In this document: one piece after another, positions 21,359-28,545 of the stretch | Layout: each line of letters begins with the position of its first letter | Numbering within the stretch: the stretch's first letter is position 1 | Source: DASQHW01 sp038209365 | Lineage (GTDB): Bacteria; Actinomycetota; Acidimicrobiia; IMCC26256; PALSA-610 | Direction: 5' to 3' | DNA: 28,545 nucleotides | NCBI GenBank assembly: GCA_038209365.1 | Contig: JBBQXS010000053.1 | Location: 1 to 28,545 of the forward strand | Position numbers and translations under genes: made by a program | The notes under the pieces: generated by a model | Told to the model about the DNA's origin: nothing | Databases searched by the model: none | The model's input: only the letters and a program-made list of their open reading frames with translations

Positions 21359-22171
21359 ATGCCCTACATCGAAGCGAACGATCACACCCGTCTCCACTAC
21401 AACGACTGGGGGGCGGGTGACCCCGTCGTGTTCCTCCATGGATGGGTCCTGGGCGCCGACATCTGGGAGTACCAGATGGTCCCCTTCGCGCAAGCAGGCA
21501 TGCGCTGTATCGCCTACGACCGCCGCGGCTGCGGTCGCTCCGACCAGCCCGCCACCGGCTACGACTACGACACGTTCGCGGCCGACCTTGCGGCGCTCAT
21601 CGAGGGACTGGATCTGCGCAACGTCACGCTCGTGGCGCACTCGATGGGCGGTGGCGAGATCGCGCGTTACGCGTCGAATCACGGGCTCGACCGGGTGGCA
21701 CGCGCCGTGTTCATCGCGACCACGACACCGTGCCTCCTCCAGGTGCCCGACAATCCGGCCGGTGTGCCGAAGGAGTACTTCGACGAGATGATCGCGCAGC
21801 TCACGGAGGATCGTCCTCGTTACCTCGCGCAAGCGGCGCCCGGGTTCTTCGGCAGCAATTCGGTTTCCCACGAGCTCGTGCAGTGGGGGGTGGGGCTCGC
21901 CCTGCGCGCCTCGCCGCTCGCCACCACCGAGATGATCCGCGCGATGTCGGAGACCGACTTCCGCACCGACCTGAAGGCCGTCGACGTACCGGCGCTCGTG
22001 ATCCACGGGAAGGCGGATGTCGGCGCGCCGCTCGAGCTGACCGGGAAGCCGACCGCGGCGGCCGTTCCCGGCAGCCGGTTGGAGCTCTACGAGACCGGAC
22101 ACGGCCTGTTCCTCACCGAGAAGCAGCGTCTGAACGCCGAGCTGCTTGCCTTCGTGCACGACACCCGCTGA
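21359..22171 (+). CDS. Alpha/beta-hydrolase, non-haem haloperoxidase/esterase type
   Basis: 270 residues. PYIEANDHTRLHYNDWG is the usual start of the haloperoxidase-like branch. HGW at 27-29 forms the oxyanion hole, Ser95 sits in AHSMGGG, the acid is in HGKADVGAP (about 215-223) and His248 in ETGHGLFLTE. All triad residues are present, unlike the fold relative at 5008. It probably hydrolyses a small ester or lactone; substrate unknown. ATG 21359 is preferred because family members start here; GTG 21338 in frame would add seven residues. It is 36 bases after the lipBA stop. Confidence 0.85.
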   Translation: MPYIEANDHTRLHYNDWGAGDPVVFLHGWVLGADIWEYQMVPFAQAGMRCIAYDRRGCGRSDQPATGYDYDTFAADLAALIEGLDLRNVTLVAHSMGGGEIARYASNHGLDRVARAVFIATTTPCLLQVPDNPAGVPKEYFDEMIAQLTEDRPRYLAQAAPGFFGSNSVSHELVQWGVGLALRASPLATTEMIRAMSETDFRTDLKAVDVPALVIHGKADVGAPLELTGKPTAAAVPGSRLELYETGHGLFLTEKQRLNAELLAFVHDTR

Positions 22172-22177
22172 CAGAAT
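22172..22177 (+). promoter_or_regulatory. -10-like element CAGAAT for leaderless transcript
   Basis: CAGAAT directly after the hydrolase stop, six bases, then GTG at 22184. The purine-rich GGAGG between is only one base from the start codon, too close for a normal Shine-Dalgarno. Confidence 0.42.
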
Positions 22178-22183
22178 GGAGGC

Positions 22184-22729
22184 GTGGCCGATCGCTTCGC
22201 ATCGCTCTCTCCCGACCTTGCGCAGTGGTGGCGCGCGCAGCCGGTGTTCTTCGTGGCGACCGCGCCTGCAGGCGACGGTGGGCACGTCAACCTCTCGCCG
22301 AAGGGATACGACACGCTGCGCGTGCTCGGGCCGCAGCGCGTCGCCTATCTCGACCTGACCGGGAGCGGCGTCGAGACGATCGCGCATCTGCGCGAGAACG
22401 GACGCATCACGCTCATGGCGTGCGCATTCACGGGGAACCCGCGTATCTCGCGCATCTATGGGCGCGGCATCGTGCACGAGGCCGGCACGTCGGGCTTCGA
22501 CGCGCTCGCACCTGACTTCCCTCCGCTGCCCGGGCGGCGCGCGATCATCGAGGTGGACGTCGAGCGGGTCACGACCTCGTGCGGATACGCCGTCCCGCTG
22601 ATGGATCTCGTCGACGACCGGGACCGCCTGACGGCGTGGGCGGAGAAGAAGGGCGACGACGGCGTCGTGGCGTACCGGGCGGCGAAGAACCGCGAGAGCA
22701 TCGATGGCCTGCCGGGACTCTCCTCGTGA
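22184..22729 (+). CDS. Pyridoxamine 5'-phosphate oxidase-fold flavin protein
   Basis: 181 residues. Split-barrel pattern: VFFVATAPAGDGGHVNLSPK (FMN-phosphate contact), YLDLTGSGVETIAHLRENGR, and ITLMACAFTGNPRISRIYG with the conserved RIYGRG segment. Such proteins bind FMN, F420 or haem; this branch is annotated as PNPOx family without a proven substrate. GTG start six bases after a -10-like element. The stop overlaps the M24 peptidase start in GTGA, so these genes and the downstream membrane protein are coupled. Confidence 0.83.
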   Translation: MADRFASLSPDLAQWWRAQPVFFVATAPAGDGGHVNLSPKGYDTLRVLGPQRVAYLDLTGSGVETIAHLRENGRITLMACAFTGNPRISRIYGRGIVHEAGTSGFDALAPDFPPLPGRRAIIEVDVERVTTSCGYAVPLMDLVDDRDRLTAWAEKKGDDGVVAYRAAKNRESIDGLPGLSS

Positions 22730-23862
22730 CCGAACGCGCCGAACGCGCCGAACGCGAACGCGCCGAAGGCACCGACCACGCCGAGCGAATCGCGCGCGTG
22801 CGGTCGCGCATGGGAGAGCTCGGCGTCGATGCGTTACTGCTGTCCGTCGGGCCCGACCTGCCGTACCTCGTCGGGTACGAGGCGATGCCGCTCGAGCGCC
22901 TCACGATGCTCGTCCTCCCGAGGCGCGGCGATACCCGGTTGGTGGTCCCGCGGCTCGAAGCGCCACGTGTCACGGACCGGCCGGACCTCTTCGAGCTCGT
23001 GCCGTGGGACGAGACCGACGACCCGATCGCGATCGTGGCCCGCATCGTGGGCAGCGGTGTTGCGCGAGTCGCGATCGGCGACCACACATGGGCGCGCTTC
23101 GTGCTCGACCTGCAACGGGCACTGCCCGCCATCACCTTCGTGCGCGCGTCGGAGGTGACGGCACCGATCCGCATGGTGAAGGACGCCCGCGAGATCGCGG
23201 CGTTGCAGCGCGCGGCCGAGGCGGTCGATGTGATCGCGGTCGAGATGCGGACGCGGCCGTTCGCCGGTCGCACCGAGCTCGACGTGCACCGCGAGCTGGT
23301 CGAGCGCATGCTCGCGCTCGGCCACGAACGAGCGAACTTCGCGATCGTCGCCGCCGCCGAGCACGCCGCGAGTCCCCATCACGAACCTTCCCCGGAACGG
23401 GTCATCCGTACGGGCGACGTCGTGCTTTGCGATTTCGGTGGCACCATGCGGGGCTATTGCTCCGACATCACCCGCATGTTCCATGTCGGCGAGCCACCGG
23501 CCGAGCTGCGCGACGTGTACGACGTGCTCGTGCAGGCACAGGAGGCCGGCGTGCGCGCGGCCCGGGTCGGCACGCGGTGCGAGGAGGTCGATGCCGCCGC
23601 GCGCGGTGTGATCGCGGGCGCCGGCTACGGCGAGTACTTCGTGCACAGGGTCGGGCACGGCATCGGCACCGAGGCCCACGAAGATCCGTACATGGTCGCG
23701 GGCAACTCCCTCGTGCTCGAGTCCGGCCACGCGTTCAGCGTCGAACCGGGTATCTACTTCCCGGACCGGTACGGCATGCGACTCGAGGACATCGTCGTGG
23801 CCACCCACGACGGGCCGCTGCGTTTGAACAACGCCGCGCGGGACCTCGCAGTGGTGTCGTGA
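22726..23862 (+). CDS. M24 family metallopeptidase (Xaa-Pro aminopeptidase/prolidase)
   Basis: 378 residues. Creatinase-like N-terminal domain (about 15-140, LGVDALLLSVGPDLPYLVGY) and a pita-bread catalytic domain with the five metal ligands: Asp in CDFGG, Asp in CSDITRMF, His in RVGHGIG, Glu in SVEPGIY and Glu in RLEDIV. It removes N-terminal residues before proline or splits X-Pro dipeptides, in the cytosol. The GTG start at 22726 overlaps the PNPOx stop. The first 13 codons are an Arg/Glu/Ala simple repeat; a start further in, near the first family-like residue (MGELG), cannot be ruled out. Confidence 0.9.
   Translation: MTERAERAERERAEGTDHAERIARVRSRMGELGVDALLLSVGPDLPYLVGYEAMPLERLTMLVLPRRGDTRLVVPRLEAPRVTDRPDLFELVPWDETDDPIAIVARIVGSGVARVAIGDHTWARFVLDLQRALPAITFVRASEVTAPIRMVKDAREIAALQRAAEAVDVIAVEMRTRPFAGRTELDVHRELVERMLALGHERANFAIVAAAEHAASPHHEPSPERVIRTGDVVLCDFGGTMRGYCSDITRMFHVGEPPAELRDVYDVLVQAQEAGVRAARVGTRCEEVDAAARGVIAGAGYGEYFVHRVGHGIGTEAHEDPYMVAGNSLVLESGHAFSVEPGIYFPDRYGMRLEDIVVATHDGPLRLNNAARDLAVVS
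22732..22764 (+). repeat. Imperfect 9-bp tandem repeat GAACGCGCC
   Basis: Units at 22732, 22741 and 22756 with a 6-base partial unit at 22750. It encodes ERAERAERERA in the N-terminus of the M24 peptidase. A site prone to slippage. Confidence 0.8.
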
Positions 23863-24704
23863 AACTCGACGGCGCGACATTCCTGCTGCAGTGGGCGACC
23901 GGCGGGCTCATGTTCGGATGGGTCACCACCCGCCGCCGCGAGGTGAGTCTCGGCTATGGGTGGTTGATCCGCATCACTTTCGGCCTCATGGCATTGGGCG
24001 CGTTCGGTCTCTTCGTCGCCAACGACCATCCCGACGCGGCGGCGGCTGCGCTTGCGTGCGCCGTCGCGGCCGGCGTCGCGCTCGCGGTTTCCGTACAGCG
24101 CCGCGCCGCGGGTGCGCGCGGGCGCGAGAAGCTTCGCTCGGCACGGCGCGCGCGTGTCGCGGCGATGATCGGCAAGGCAGCCGACGACGACGCGGTTCCG
24201 CACGGCGCCGAGTTCCCGCCGGTGCTCGATGTGCTCGCGCCCGTGTTCGGCGCGTTCGGCCTCCTTCTCGCGGCTCGCTTCGCCGGCGGACCCTCTCTCC
24301 TCGCGGCTGTGCGTCTCCTCGTCGGCGCGGCCTTCCTCGGGAGTGTGAGCGATGCGATGCTGCTCGGCCACTGGTACCTCGTGCAGCCGGGCCTGCGGCG
24401 CGATCCGGTGAAGGAGCTGGTGCTGTGGACGGCCGCGATGTGGCCCCTCGAGATCGCAGTGTTCTTGTGGCCGACGGGCATGGTGCAGGTGGTCAACGGT
24501 GTCGTCGACGACGGCTACGACGGCCTGCTCGGGTGGATCTGGCTCACGTGCGCGGTGACGACGATCGGGCTCGTCGCGCTCACGTGGGCCGCGTTGCGCG
24601 AGCGCTCGTACTCGGCGGTGATGGCCGCGACGGGTCTTCTCTACCTCGCCATCCTGACCGCGTTCGGCACGGACCTCGTCGCTCGTGCCGTGCTCCGCCC
24701 GTGA
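23859..24704 (+). CDS. Polytopic membrane protein of unknown function
   Basis: 281 residues with about seven or eight hydrophobic segments (about 5-22, 33-55, 59-79, 122-143, 147-172, 186-205, 222-246 and 252-275) and one Arg-rich cytoplasmic loop at about 80-110 (RRAAGARGREKLRSARRARV). The WYLVQPGLRR and EIAVFLWP segments look specific, but I recognise no named family. The GTG start overlaps the M24 stop in GTGA, placing it third in the PNPOx-M24 operon. Its link to those enzymes is unclear. Confidence 0.78.
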   Translation: MKLDGATFLLQWATGGLMFGWVTTRRREVSLGYGWLIRITFGLMALGAFGLFVANDHPDAAAAALACAVAAGVALAVSVQRRAAGARGREKLRSARRARVAAMIGKAADDDAVPHGAEFPPVLDVLAPVFGAFGLLLAARFAGGPSLLAAVRLLVGAAFLGSVSDAMLLGHWYLVQPGLRRDPVKELVLWTAAMWPLEIAVFLWPTGMVQVVNGVVDDGYDGLLGWIWLTCAVTTIGLVALTWAALRERSYSAVMAATGLLYLAILTAFGTDLVARAVLRP

Positions 24705-24780
24705 AGACCTTTCGGAGCTATCCACTCGTGTAGCGTCGAGCGTCGGGCGCGACACGCATTGTCATCGGGAGGGTCCGTAG

Positions 24781-26595
24781 GTGCACGTGCTCGTTGCCGC
24801 GTCGGGTGGCGCGGTTTCGCGATTCGACGCGCTCGCCGCCGCGACCGGCACGGCTGATGCGTGGCGCGAGGTCACGACGCCCGGCGCACGCGTCCGTGTC
24901 GGGATCGCCGGTGGCAACGTCGTCGCCGCGGCAGCACGTCACGGTCGGACGGTCGCCGTGCTCGGCTCCGAGGTCTTCGCGTCCGGCGCCGCAATTCCCG
25001 GCGTGCTGCTCGACCGCTTCTCGCGCGCCCCGCACACAATGCTCGACGGTCTCGGCGACGACCTCGTCGCGGTCGGTGCCGACGAGGCGGCCGGCACGCT
25101 CACGATCGCGGCCGGCGCCGGGAACCATCGGCTGTTCACGGCCGATGTCGACGGCGGGGTGCTCGTTGCGTCGCACCTCTCGCCGCTTGCCGTTGCGCTC
25201 GGCGGCGATCTCGCAGTCGACCGGTCGTACGAAGACTTCCTGCTCGGCTTCGGCTTCTTGCCGGACGGGCGCACGGTCTATGCAGGCGTGCACACACTCG
25301 GTGCAGGTGCGGTGCGCGTCGTCCCCGGCGACGAGCAGGGTCGCGTGCAGGCGGCGTCCGAACCGGTCGACGTCGACGTCACCGACCGAGCGGCGGTGCG
25401 GAAGGCGCTGCACGAGGCGTTCCTGTCGGCGCTGGAAGCGCAGGCGGGGACACGCCGCCGCCACGCTGTACTGCTCGGCGGGTTCGACTCCGCGCTTGTG
25501 GCGGCCGGGCTCCGGCGTCTTGGACACGACGTCGACTGCTACACGTTCGGTTTCGACGACCCGACGTACGAACAGCGCAACGCGGAGCTCACCGCGTCGA
25601 GCATCGGCGCGCGACACGAGTGGGTTCGGTTCACACCTGCCGTGGTGGGTGACCTGCTGTCGAGGTTCGACGAGCTCATCAACCAGCCGGGCGCGCAGCC
25701 GCACTATCAGCTGCACACGGTGCACGCGAGCAGCGTGATCGCGGCGGAAGGCCACAGCCACATCTTCAACGGTGACGGGTGCGACGCGGTCTTTCTCGGC
25801 TATCCGACGGTGAACCAGCGCGCGCGGTTGGTCGCGCGCCTGGGGTCGGTCCCGGCGCCGGTGCGCCACGCGCTCTTCGGAGTGCTTGCGCGCCCCGTAG
25901 TCGAGCGACGCCTCGGCCATGTCGCGCGCCTCGGTCGTTCGTTTCTCGGCAGCCTCGATCTCTCGCCCGATGCGCGCGGTCACCTGGCGACCCGTTACCT
26001 CGACGACAGCTCGCTGCGGCGCCTGCGCCGAGACGACGCGCCGCCGCAGGCAGAAACGGTCGATGACACGCGGGAGCACCTCGCGAAGGCCGTCGCCGGC
26101 CTCGACCGGACGCGTCTGGCGTTCCACGGCAACGCGCTCACCGGGCAGAGCAAGGCGAAGGTCGAGGGCTCGGTCGCCGTGTCGGGCCTCGCGCAGTTCT
26201 CGCCGTTCCTCCATCCCCGAGTGAAGTCGCTCGCCGCCGCGCTCCCGGCAGACCTGCTGCGCCCGCCGGGATCGAACGCGCGCGCTCCGGGCAAAGCGGT
26301 GCTCGTGGAGATGGCGCGCGAGCACGCGCTCGTGCCCGAGGAGGTGATCGCGATGGCGAAACAGTCGCCGAGCGACTCGCCGATCGACCGCTGGTATACG
26401 GGACCGCTGCGCGGCCTGGTCGACGAGCTCCTCGCCGGCCTGCCCTTCGAATACGACCACGCGTGGGTGAACGAAGTCCTCACGCCCAAGTGGGCGGAGG
26501 AGCAGTTCCGCCGGCGCGTGTCGCTCTCGCACCACGCGTACCAAGCCATCGGGCTCCTGTGCTCCTACGCGGCGTTCACGCGCCGCGCCCGATGA
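24781..26595 (+). CDS. Asparagine-synthetase-like ATP-dependent enzyme without glutaminase Cys
   Basis: 604 residues with a degenerate class-II amidotransferase-like N-terminal half and an asparagine-synthase C-terminal half. The N-terminus reads MHVLVAASGGAVSRF, not MCGI, so the Cys nucleophile needed to use glutamine is absent. The PPi loop is LLGGFDSA at 231-238 instead of LSGGLDSS, retaining Gly-Gly-x-Asp-Ser. FNGDGCDAVFLGYP matches the second synthetase motif (GDGGDE-like). It probably adenylates a carboxylate and joins it to an amine, as beta-lactam or lasso-peptide relatives do, or serves polysaccharide modification; no substrate is evident. Shine-Dalgarno GGGAGGG (24767-24773) is seven bases upstream. 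Overlaps the next gene in ATGA. Confidence 0.85.
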   Translation: MHVLVAASGGAVSRFDALAAATGTADAWREVTTPGARVRVGIAGGNVVAAAARHGRTVAVLGSEVFASGAAIPGVLLDRFSRAPHTMLDGLGDDLVAVGADEAAGTLTIAAGAGNHRLFTADVDGGVLVASHLSPLAVALGGDLAVDRSYEDFLLGFGFLPDGRTVYAGVHTLGAGAVRVVPGDEQGRVQAASEPVDVDVTDRAAVRKALHEAFLSALEAQAGTRRRHAVLLGGFDSALVAAGLRRLGHDVDCYTFGFDDPTYEQRNAELTASSIGARHEWVRFTPAVVGDLLSRFDELINQPGAQPHYQLHTVHASSVIAAEGHSHIFNGDGCDAVFLGYPTVNQRARLVARLGSVPAPVRHALFGVLARPVVERRLGHVARLGRSFLGSLDLSPDARGHLATRYLDDSSLRRLRRDDAPPQAETVDDTREHLAKAVAGLDRTRLAFHGNALTGQSKAKVEGSVAVSGLAQFSPFLHPRVKSLAAALPADLLRPPGSNARAPGKAVLVEMAREHALVPEEVIAMAKQSPSDSPIDRWYTGPLRGLVDELLAGLPFEYDHAWVNEVLTPKWAEEQFRRRVSLSHHAYQAIGLLCSYAAFTRRAR

Positions 26596-27620
26596 GATCT
26601 GTCGACGCGACGAGCGACGACGACGCGGTCGTGCTCGAAGGCGGCCCCACACCCAGCCGCGGGAAGTTCAGGCGCGTGTTCGGCGACGTCGTGTTGCCGA
26701 TCGCGTTCACCGCGTTGCTCGTGTTGTTCGTCTGGCGGGAACGGGACCGCCTCGAACCGCTGACGCACGCGCCGACCGGCAAGTTGCTGCTGCTCGCCGT
26801 GCTCGTCGCCTGCACGCACTTCCTCAACTCGAGTGAGTTCTGGCTCCTCTACCGGTCGAACGGCGCCCGTTCGGGCCTGTTCGAGAACTGGTTCTTGTTC
26901 CTCGCCAGCCAGCTCGGCAATCTCATCCCCGGGCAGGCGGGCACCGTGTACCGGCTGCGCTACATGCGCGCGGTTCACGACGTGTCGTACGCGCGCAGCG
27001 CGGCTGTGTACGGCGCCGACTTCGTCGCGACGCTCGGCGGCGCCGCGGTGGTCGCGCTCGTCGGCGTGATCGGCGCGGGCGTCTTCGGGGACGGTCTGTC
27101 GTGGGTGATGTTGTGCATCTCGCTCGCCGTCGCGGGCCTGGCCGTGGCCATCGCGCTCTTGCCCGCGCCGCGCTTCGTCGCGGGCAATGGCCGTATCGCG
27201 CGCGTCTGGCGGTCCTTCCACGCCGGCTTCGACCAGATGCGGCGCGACCCGGCGACGGCGGGCAGCGTCGTGCTCATCGAGATTGCCAAGTACGTCGTGT
27301 ACGCGTGGCGGTTCTCGATCGCGTTCAGCCTCCTCGGGGTCAACGAGCAGTTCTGGCTGTATCTCGTGCTGGCACCCGCCGCGGGGGTCGCGGCGTTCAT
27401 CGCGATCACTCCCGGCGCGCTCGGCTTTCGCGAGGCCTTCGTCGCGGCGTCGGCTGCCGCCATGGGCGCGGGCCTCGACTCGGGCCTGCTCGCTGCCACT
27501 GCCGATCGAGCGGTGTTGCTCGTCGCGTCGATCGTCCTCGGCGCCGCGGGCTTCCTCGTGACCTACCCCCGTCTGCGAACCTTCCGCGCGACGCGGGATC
27601 GGCCGACCGAGCCTGCTTAG
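26592..27620 (+). CDS. UPF0104/LPLAT-TM-type integral membrane protein (flippase-like domain)
   Basis: 342 residues with about eight membrane segments. The region GLFENWFLFLASQLGNLIPGQAGTVYRLRYM (in two parts: GLFENWFLFLASQLG and NLIPGQAGTVYRLRYM) and the late TPGALGFREAFVAA motif match the lysylphosphatidylglycerol-synthetase-type TM domain and AglD-like proteins, which move or process lipid-linked substrates. No soluble transferase domain is present, so it is the membrane module alone. The ATG overlaps the previous stop (ATGA), tying it to the asparagine-synthetase-like enzyme. The TPGA/GFRE loop is conserved in the family. Confidence 0.82.
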   Translation: MRSVDATSDDDAVVLEGGPTPSRGKFRRVFGDVVLPIAFTALLVLFVWRERDRLEPLTHAPTGKLLLLAVLVACTHFLNSSEFWLLYRSNGARSGLFENWFLFLASQLGNLIPGQAGTVYRLRYMRAVHDVSYARSAAVYGADFVATLGGAAVVALVGVIGAGVFGDGLSWVMLCISLAVAGLAVAIALLPAPRFVAGNGRIARVWRSFHAGFDQMRRDPATAGSVVLIEIAKYVVYAWRFSIAFSLLGVNEQFWLYLVLAPAAGVAAFIAITPGALGFREAFVAASAAAMGAGLDSGLLAATADRAVLLVASIVLGAAGFLVTYPRLRTFRATRDRPTEPA

Positions 27621-27623
27621 ACT
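27618..27623 (+). promoter_or_regulatory. -10 element TAGACT for leaderless transcript
   Basis: TAGACT overlaps the end of the membrane-protein gene (stop TAG 27618-27620), then six bases, then ATG at 27630. The FkbM gene may thus have its own promoter within the operon. Confidence 0.5.
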
Positions 27624-27629
27624 CACGCG

Positions 27630-28448
27630 ATGCTCGACCGGCACCAGGAATACCTGGCGTGGACGTATTTCAGCGAGGACGCGCTCGACAAGCCGGAATT
27701 CGAACGGCTCGGTGCGCTCCTCTCCGGCACGAGACTGTTCATCGACGTCGGCGCGTCCCACGGCGTGTACACGTACCACGCCAACCGCTTCCTGCACGAC
27801 GCCGACATCATCGCAATCGAGGCCGATCCGCAGCGCTTCGCGGTCCTGCAAAGCAACGTCGAAAAGTGGTCGGCCGGATCATCGAACCGGATCACCTGCA
27901 TCAACGCCGCGGTGAGCGATGCGGTCGACGCGCAGGCCGGTGACGGGATCGAGTTCTTCGTGACCGGCACGCAGATCTCGGGCGGCCTGTTTTCCGTGCC
28001 CGAGCGCTCTGATGACTACGCCCCGACCAAGGTCCCGGTCATGCAACTCGACGAGTTGTATCGCCCGAACACTCCGACGACCGTGAAGATCGACGTCGAG
28101 GGCGTCGAGCTCCGGGTGCTGCACGGGGCAAAGCGGCTCATCGCCTCCGGGGACGCGACGTTCCTGACGGAAGTCTCGTGGTGGGGTGATCGAGGGCGCG
28201 GGACGAGCTCCATCGACGTGCTGCGCTTCAGCGTCGCGAACCGGCTCCGCGTCGACCGGAGACTGCGATCGGACTACCTCCTGACGCCGGAACCCCGCGC
28301 GACGGTTCGCGCCTGGTCGGCCGCCCGCTGCCTCCCCCCGCTGATGACGCGCGCCGCGTGGAACCGGTTCGCTCCGCAGCGGCTCCGCACGATGCGGGAA
28401 CGGCGCCTCAATGCGCGCCGGCTCGCGAGGTTCCATCCCGCGAAGTAA
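27630..28448 (+). CDS. FkbM family SAM-dependent methyltransferase
   Basis: 272 residues. SAM-binding FIDVGASHGVYTYHA at 37-51, acidic strand IIAIEADP, and the FkbM signature VKIDVEGVELRVLHGA with the downstream segment FLTEVSW. The family O-methylates sugars or polyketides; next to glycosyltransferases and flippases, a glycan O-methyltransferase is the likely role (inference). The C-terminal 60 residues are Arg-rich (RTMRERRLNARRLARF) and may lie on the membrane. Leaderless-type promoter six bases upstream. It is the last gene, and ends before a poor-quality tail. Confidence 0.87.
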   Translation: MLDRHQEYLAWTYFSEDALDKPEFERLGALLSGTRLFIDVGASHGVYTYHANRFLHDADIIAIEADPQRFAVLQSNVEKWSAGSSNRITCINAAVSDAVDAQAGDGIEFFVTGTQISGGLFSVPERSDDYAPTKVPVMQLDELYRPNTPTTVKIDVEGVELRVLHGAKRLIASGDATFLTEVSWWGDRGRGTSSIDVLRFSVANRLRVDRRLRSDYLLTPEPRATVRAWSAARCLPPLMTRAAWNRFAPQRLRTMRERRLNARRLARFHPAK

Positions 28449-28545
28449 CGGTCGTCGCGGGAGGCGTGGGTGGGGGGGGGGGGTTGTGGGGAGCCAACCC
28501 CCACCGCGGGCGGCCGGGCGGGCCCACGGGGGACACCCGCGAGAG
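28449..28545. other. Low-complexity contig end
   Basis: A run of 12 G (28472-28483) followed by G/C-only stretches, without codon-like structure. It looks like sequencing or assembly noise at a contig end, not a real terminator or repeat. I see no gene. Confidence 0.6.

Noticed and set aside
22704..23861. Plus-strand upstream half of a 666-residue open frame running into the membrane protein
   Set aside because: Arg/Pro/His-rich shadow of the M24 gene; only the part from GTG 23859 is protein-like.
24718..26652. 644-residue minus-strand open frame
   Set aside because: Exactly antisense to the asparagine-synthetase-like gene, with no recognisable domain and shadow-type composition.
26565..27851. 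428-residue minus-strand open frame
   Set aside because: Antisense to the UPF0104-like and FkbM genes; charged low-complexity shadow.
1..28545. CRISPR arrays, transposases, integrases or phage genes
   Set aside because: No regularly spaced direct repeats, terminal inverted repeats or mobile-element protein motifs were seen on either strand.

Overview
The window is GC-rich, densely coded chromosomal DNA with many GTG starts and four-base start/stop overlaps. It resembles an actinobacterium, and the gene families (actinobacterial SucB-type E2, DprE1/DprE2/UbiA, secreted amidase with GYWL repeats) and frequent leaderless-type starts (TAnnnT 6-7 bases before the start codon) suggest the class Acidimicrobiia. 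That taxonomic call is inference. I see no rRNA, tRNA, CRISPR array, insertion sequence or phage gene. The last ~100 bases look like poor-quality contig end.

Layout. (1) 1-3293: the end of one glycosyltransferase, a complete GT4 glycosyltransferase, and facing them a DUF4214-methyltransferase and a membrane-anchored GT2 glycosyltransferase. (2) 3294-5751: small conserved-looking proteins of unknown function, a DUF1802-like protein and an alpha/beta-hydrolase with a lost nucleophile. Embedded at 3865-4113 is a self-contained short transcription unit: promoter, an extended Shine-Dalgarno, a 13-codon ORF, a perfect anti-Shine-Dalgarno stem and a UUCG-loop terminator. (3) 5781-10120, minus strand: a GDP-sugar reductase/epimerase and three related GT4 glycosyltransferases. 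(4) 10232-11782: a secreted zinc amidase with six tandem ~42-residue repeats. (5) 11779-16766, minus strand: a five-gene operon of MOP flippase, UbiA (phosphoribosyl-polyprenyl-phosphate synthase), DprE1, DprE2 and a HAD phosphatase, which together could make polyprenyl-phospho-arabinose.

(6) 16854-21322, plus strand: a 31-residue membrane peptide, dihydrolipoyl dehydrogenase (E3), an E2 acyltransferase, and a single ORF fusing LipB to LipA. The operon therefore encodes E2, its E3 partner and both enzymes that build the lipoyl cofactor on E2. (7) 21359-24704: an alpha/beta-hydrolase, a PNPOx-fold flavoprotein, an M24 peptidase and a polytopic membrane protein. (8) 24781-28448: an asparagine-synthetase-like protein without the glutaminase cysteine, a UPF0104/LPLAT-TM-type membrane protein and an FkbM methyltransferase.

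The overall theme is cell-envelope polysaccharide synthesis and export flanking a housekeeping lipoylation operon. The strongest candidates for something undescribed are the LipB-LipA fusion and the short structured transcript at 3865-4113.
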